This document shows positions 60,951-64,000 of a DNA stretch of 64,000 nucleotides, one piece after another. The translations under genes were made by a program, and so were the position numbers. Location: positions 1 to 64,000 of the forward strand of contig JBAGJY010000017.1 of assembly GCA_037034305.1 (NCBI GenBank), in the 5' to 3' direction. The stretch comes from Streptantibioticus_A sp037034305. Its GTDB lineage: Bacteria > Actinomycetota > Actinomycetes > Streptomycetales > Streptomycetaceae. The first letter of the stretch is position 1. Each line of letters begins with the position of its first letter. The notes below the pieces were generated by a model. The model was not told where the DNA came from, ran no database searches, and saw only the letters and a list, made by a program, of their open reading frames with translations.

Positions 60951-61771
60951 TGGGCCAGAAGGTTAACCCGCACGGGTTCCGGCTCGGCATCACCACGGAC
61001 TTCAAGTCCCGCTGGTACGCCGACAAGCTGTACAAGGACTACGTCAAGGAAGACGTCGCCATCCGCCGGATGATGACGCAGGGCATGGAGCGTGCCGGTA
61101 TCTCCAAGGTGGAGATCGAGCGCACCCGCGACCGTGTCCGCGTCGACATCCACACCGCCCGGCCGGGCATCGTCATCGGCCGTCGCGGCGCGGAGGCCGA
61201 CCGTATCCGCGGTGACCTGGAGAAGCTGACCGGCAAGCAGGTCCAGCTGAACATCCTCGAGGTCAAGAACCCGGAGACCGACGCTCAGCTGGTGGCCCAG
61301 GCCGTCGCCGAGCAGCTGGCCTCCCGTGTCTCCTTCCGTCGCGCCATGCGCAAGAGCATGCAGGGCACGATGAAGGCGGGCGCCAAGGGCATCAAGATCC
61401 AGTGCGGTGGCCGTCTCGGCGGCGCCGAGATGTCCCGCTCCGAGTTCTACCGCGAGGGTCGGGTTCCGCTGCACACCCTGCGCGCCAACGTGGACTACGG
61501 CTTCTTCGAGGCCAAGACCACCTTCGGCCGCATCGGCGTGAAGGTGTGGATCTACAAGGGCGACGTGAAGAACATCGCCGAGGTCCGCGCCGAAGGCGCC
61601 GCCGCCCGCGCCGGCAACCGTCCGGCCCGCGGTGGCAGTGAGCGTCCGCAGCGCCGCGGTGGCGAGCGCGGCGGTCGTGGCCGTCGTCCTCAGGCTGCGG
61701 AGCAGGCCCCCAAGGCCGAGGCTCCCGCCGCTGAGGCTCCGGCCGCGGAGACCACCGGAACGGAGGCCTGA
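60950..61771 (+). CDS. rpsC: 30S ribosomal protein S3
   Basis: This 273-residue protein has a KH domain (about 38-110, with GIVIGRRGAEADRIRGDLEKLTG) and the C-terminal S3 domain. A low-complexity Arg/Gly then Ala/Pro/Glu tail from about 215 (GGERGGRGRRPQAAEQAPKAEAP) makes it longer than E. coli S3, as in other actinobacteria. Confidence 0.97.
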   Translation: MGQKVNPHGFRLGITTDFKSRWYADKLYKDYVKEDVAIRRMMTQGMERAGISKVEIERTRDRVRVDIHTARPGIVIGRRGAEADRIRGDLEKLTGKQVQLNILEVKNPETDAQLVAQAVAEQLASRVSFRRAMRKSMQGTMKAGAKGIKIQCGGRLGGAEMSRSEFYREGRVPLHTLRANVDYGFFEAKTTFGRIGVKVWIYKGDVKNIAEVRAEGAAARAGNRPARGGSERPQRRGGERGGRGRRPQAAEQAPKAEAPAAEAPAAETTGTEA

Positions 61772-61776
61772 CCCCA

Positions 61777-62196
61777 ATGCTGATCCCCCGTAGGGTCAAG
61801 CACCGCAAGCAGCACCACCCGAAGCGCGACGGCATGGCCAAGGGCGGCACCGAGCTGGCGTTCGGTGAGTACGGCATCCAGGCCGTGACCCCGGCCTACG
61901 TGACGAACCGGCAGATCGAGTCCGCTCGTATCGCCATCACCCGTCACATCCGCCGTGGCGGCAAGGTGTGGATCAACATCTACCCGGACCGTCCGCTGAC
62001 GAAGAAGCCGGCCGAAACCCGCATGGGTTCCGGTAAGGGCTCGCCCGAGTGGTGGGTCGCGAACGTCAAGCCCGGTCGGGTGATGTTCGAGCTGTCTTTC
62101 CCGAACGAGAAGGTTGCCAAGGAGGCGCTGACCCGCGCCGCCCACAAGCTTCCGATGAAGTGCCGGATCGTCCGGCGCGAGGCAGGTGAGTCGTGA
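61777..62196 (+). CDS. rplP: 50S ribosomal protein L16
   Basis: This 139-residue protein binds near the A-site tRNA elbow. It starts MLIPRRVKHRKQHHPKRDGMAKGGTELAFGEYG and contains the conserved MGSGKGSPEWWVANVKPGRVMFE. Its stop overlaps the region where rpmC begins. Confidence 0.97.
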   Translation: MLIPRRVKHRKQHHPKRDGMAKGGTELAFGEYGIQAVTPAYVTNRQIESARIAITRHIRRGGKVWINIYPDRPLTKKPAETRMGSGKGSPEWWVANVKPGRVMFELSFPNEKVAKEALTRAAHKLPMKCRIVRREAGES

Positions 62197-62420
62197 TGGC
62201 GGCCGGTACCAAGGCGACCGAGCTGCGCGAGCTGAACAACGAGGAACTCGTTGCCAAGCTTCGTGAGGCCAAGGAGGAGCTGTTCAACCTCCGCTTCCAG
62301 GCGGCCACCGGACAGCTTGAGAACAACTCCCGGCTCAAGGTTGTCCGCAAGGACATCGCCCGGATCTACACCCTGATGCGGGAGCGCGAGCTCGGCATCG
62401 AGACGGTGGAGAGCGCCTGA
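62196..62420 (+). CDS. rpmC: 50S ribosomal protein L29
   Basis: This 74-residue tunnel-exit protein has the core FNLRFQAATGQLENNSRLKVVRKDIARIYTLMRERELG. The ATG at 62196 gives the family length. A GTG 3 nt earlier overlaps the rplP stop and is an equally coupled alternative. Confidence 0.95.
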   Translation: MAAGTKATELRELNNEELVAKLREAKEELFNLRFQAATGQLENNSRLKVVRKDIARIYTLMRERELGIETVESA

Positions 62421-62704
62421 TGAGCGAGAAGAATGTGACTGCTGAGACGAACGAGCGCGGTTTCCGCAAGACCCGTGAGGGCCTGGTCGTCAGCGACAAG
62501 ATGGACAAGACCGTCGTCGTCGCCGTCGAGGACCGCGTCAAGCACGCGCTGTACGGCAAGGTCATCCGCCGTACCAACAAGCTCAAGGCGCACGACGAGC
62601 AGAACGCCGCGGGTGTCGGCGACCGCGTCCTCCTGATGGAGACCCGGCCGCTGTCCGCGACCAAGCGCTGGCGCGTCGTCGAGATCCTCGAGAAGGCCAA
62701 GTAG
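62420..62704 (+). CDS. rpsQ: 30S ribosomal protein S17
   Basis: This 94-residue protein has the OB-fold core GLVVSDKMDKTVVVAVEDRVKHALYGKVIRRT and ends ATKRWRVVEILEKAK. The start overlaps the rpmC stop by one base. A structured 128-nt spacer follows. Confidence 0.97.
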   Translation: MSEKNVTAETNERGFRKTREGLVVSDKMDKTVVVAVEDRVKHALYGKVIRRTNKLKAHDEQNAAGVGDRVLLMETRPLSATKRWRVVEILEKAK

Positions 62705-62832
62705 GCAATTCCCGTAAAGGGAATTCCAATGAACCAGCCTGAAGGCATAAGCCTTCTGGACAGTTCCGCCAGGCTCGGCAGGGGCTCGCACAGGGCCCCT
62801 GCCGGGAACCGGCAGACGATCAGGAGATAGAC
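62705..62832 (+). promoter_or_regulatory. Structured spacer between rpsQ and rplN
   Basis: This unusually long gap in an otherwise tight operon carries three hairpins. They are AATTCCC-GTAAA-GGGAATT (62707-62725), GAAGGC-ATAA-GCCTTC (about 62741-62756, extended by CC/GG) and GGCAGGGGC...GCCCCTGCC (62777-62803). In E. coli the equivalent rplN-rplE region is where S8 regulates the spc operon; here the split may mark the S10/spc boundary. Confidence 0.6.
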
Positions 62833-63201
62833 GTGATCCAGCAGGAGTCGCGACTGCGTGTCGCCGACAACACTGGTGCCAAGGAGATCCTTTGCATCCG
62901 TGTTCTCGGTGGCTCCGGTCGCCGCTACGCGGGAATCGGTGACGTCATCGTCGCCACCGTCAAGGACGCCATCCCCGGTGGCAACGTGAAGAAGGGCGAC
63001 GTCATCAAGGCGGTCGTCGTCCGTACCGTCAAGGAGACGCGCCGTGCTGACGGCTCGTACATCCGCTTCGACGAGAACGCCGCCGTCATCCTCAAGAACG
63101 ACGGCGACCCCCGCGGTACCCGCATCTTCGGCCCCGTGGGCCGCGAGCTGCGCGAGAAGAAGTTCATGAAGATCGTCTCGCTCGCGCCGGAGGTGCTGTA
63201 A
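62833..63201 (+). CDS. rplN: 50S ribosomal protein L14
   Basis: This 122-residue protein starts at a GTG with CAGGAG upstream. It has MIQQESRLRVADNTGAKEILCIRVLGGSGRRYA and the final FMKIVSLAPEVL. It is the first gene of the spc-type segment rplN-rplX-rplE. Confidence 0.97.
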   Translation: MIQQESRLRVADNTGAKEILCIRVLGGSGRRYAGIGDVIVATVKDAIPGGNVKKGDVIKAVVVRTVKETRRADGSYIRFDENAAVILKNDGDPRGTRIFGPVGRELREKKFMKIVSLAPEVL

Positions 63202-63204
63202 CCG

Positions 63205-63528
63205 ATGAAGATCAAGAAGGGCGACCTGGTCCAGGTCATCACCGGTAAGGACAAGGGCAAGCAGGGCAAGGTCATCCAGGCCTTCCCCCGCGAGGACCGT
63301 GTCCTGGTCGAGGGTGTCAACCGGGTCAAGAAGCACACCAAGGTCGGCCAGACCGCGCGTGGGTCGAAGACCGGCGGCATCGTGACCGTCGAGGCCCCCA
63401 TCCACGTCAGCAACGTGCAGCTGGTCGTGGAGAAGGACGGCAAGAAGGTCGTCACCCGCGTCGGCTACCGCTTCGACGAGGACGGCAACAAGATCCGCGT
63501 TGCCAAGCGGACCGGTGAGGACATCTGA
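63205..63528 (+). CDS. rplX: 50S ribosomal protein L24
   Basis: This 107-residue early-assembly protein has an N-terminal KOW motif (KKGDLVQVITGKDKGKQGKVIQAFP). The stop shares a base with the rplE start. Confidence 0.97.
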   Translation: MKIKKGDLVQVITGKDKGKQGKVIQAFPREDRVLVEGVNRVKKHTKVGQTARGSKTGGIVTVEAPIHVSNVQLVVEKDGKKVVTRVGYRFDEDGNKIRVAKRTGEDI

Positions 63529-64000
63529 TGACTGCCACCACCACTTCCCCGCGCCTCAAGCAGCGCTACCGCGACGAGATCGCGGGCAAGATGCGTGACG
63601 AGTTCAAGTACGAGAACGTCATGCAGATCCCGGGTCTGACCAAGATCGTGGTCAACATGGGTGTGGGCGACGCCGCCCGCGACTCCAAGCTGATCGAGGG
63701 CGCCATCCGCGACCTCGCCACGATCACCGGCCAGAAGCCGGCCGTCACCAAGGCCCGCAAGTCCATCGCGCAGTTCAAGCTGCGTGAGGGCCAGCCGATC
63801 GGCGCCCACGTCACCCTGCGCGGTGACCGCATGTGGGAGTTCCTGGACCGGCTGCTGTCGCTCGCGCTGCCGCGCATCCGCGACTTCCGCGGTCTGTCGC
63901 CGAAGCAGTTCGACGGCCGGGGCAACTACACCTTCGGTCTCACGGAGCAGGTCATGTTCCACGAGATCGACCAGGACAAGATCGACCGCGTCCGGGGTAT
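63528..64000 (+). CDS. rplE: 50S ribosomal protein L5, N-terminal part (cut by window end)
   Basis: The first 157 codons are present. The sequence MTATTTSPRLKQRYRDEIAGKMRDEFKYENVMQIPGLTKIVVNMGVGDAARDSK and later LPRIRDFRGLSPKQFDGRGNYTFG is diagnostic of the 5S rRNA-binding protein L5. The final 25-30 residues lie outside the window. Confidence 0.97.
   Translation, partial: MTATTTSPRLKQRYRDEIAGKMRDEFKYENVMQIPGLTKIVVNMGVGDAARDSKLIEGAIRDLATITGQKPAVTKARKSIAQFKLREGQPIGAHVTLRGDRMWEFLDRLLSLALPRIRDFRGLSPKQFDGRGNYTFGLTEQVMFHEIDQDKIDRVRG

Overview
The window is a high-GC actinobacterial chromosome segment, almost certainly from a Streptomycetaceae member (Streptomyces or a close genus). The evidence is third-position G/C saturation, frequent GTG/TTG starts, the 1161-residue RpoB that opens with a TTG codon, a NusG with a long acidic N-terminal extension, and the gene order. 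The order runs nuo cluster, htpX, yajQ, tRNA-Tyr, tRNA-Thr/tRNA-Met/rpmG, hadAB, murB, add, aspC, tRNA-Trp/secE/nusG/rplKA, rplJL, rpoBC, rpsLG-fusA-tuf, S10 operon.

Layout. 1-0.6 kb: the start of a divergent sensor kinase. 0.8-10.8 kb: a tightly overlapped nuoABCHIJKLMN operon with no nuoDEFG; NuoC carries a long repetitive tail. 10.9-12.7 kb: htpX-yccF, convergent with yajQ. 12.9-20.9 kb: tRNA-Tyr, a secreted streptogrisin-type protease, a membrane Ser/Thr kinase, a YkcB-like mannosyltransferase with large Gly/Gln/His inserts, a Rossmann-fold protein and an amidohydrolase that lacks expected active-site residues. 21.2-22.7 kb: tRNA-Thr, tRNA-Met, rpmG and a HadA/HadB-type dehydratase pair. 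22.8-24.9 kb: a TetR regulator and an MFS exporter that share a 20-bp operator-like sequence. 25.2-30.3 kb: murB, a polytopic glycosyltransferase, adenosine deaminase and aspartate aminotransferase. 30.5-43.8 kb: tRNA-Trp, secE, nusG, rplK, rplA, a lipoprotein, rplJ, rplL, rpoB and rpoC, with several long perfect terminator or attenuator hairpins.

43.9-50.8 kb is the accessory block of greatest interest. It lies between rpoC and the str operon, on the minus strand, and encodes in transcription order a Crp/Fnr regulator with an intact cNMP-pocket signature; a class III nucleotidyl-cyclase-like protein; a 725-residue P-loop-like/helical-repeat protein; an SPFH/Band-7-like protein; a DUF5706 (Pycsar-effector type) membrane protein; and an M48 membrane peptidase. 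The cyclase C-terminus and the N-terminus of the next protein share an identical 30-residue Gly/Val-rich motif, carried on a perfect 92-bp direct repeat. I read this as a candidate expanded Pycsar-like signalling or defence operon with an adapter motif that resembles amyloid-signalling motifs. The crp gene is flanked by two copies of a dispersed repeat, and an 80-bp tandem array lies just upstream of it.

51.4-64 kb: a DUF1707 protein, then rpsL-rpsG-fusA-tuf and the S10 operon rpsJ to rplE (cut by the window end). The rpsL and rpsJ leaders share a nearly identical hairpin. RpoB has Thr in place of Asn in the rifampicin region (E. coli position 518), while RpsL keeps both streptomycin-sensitivity lysines.
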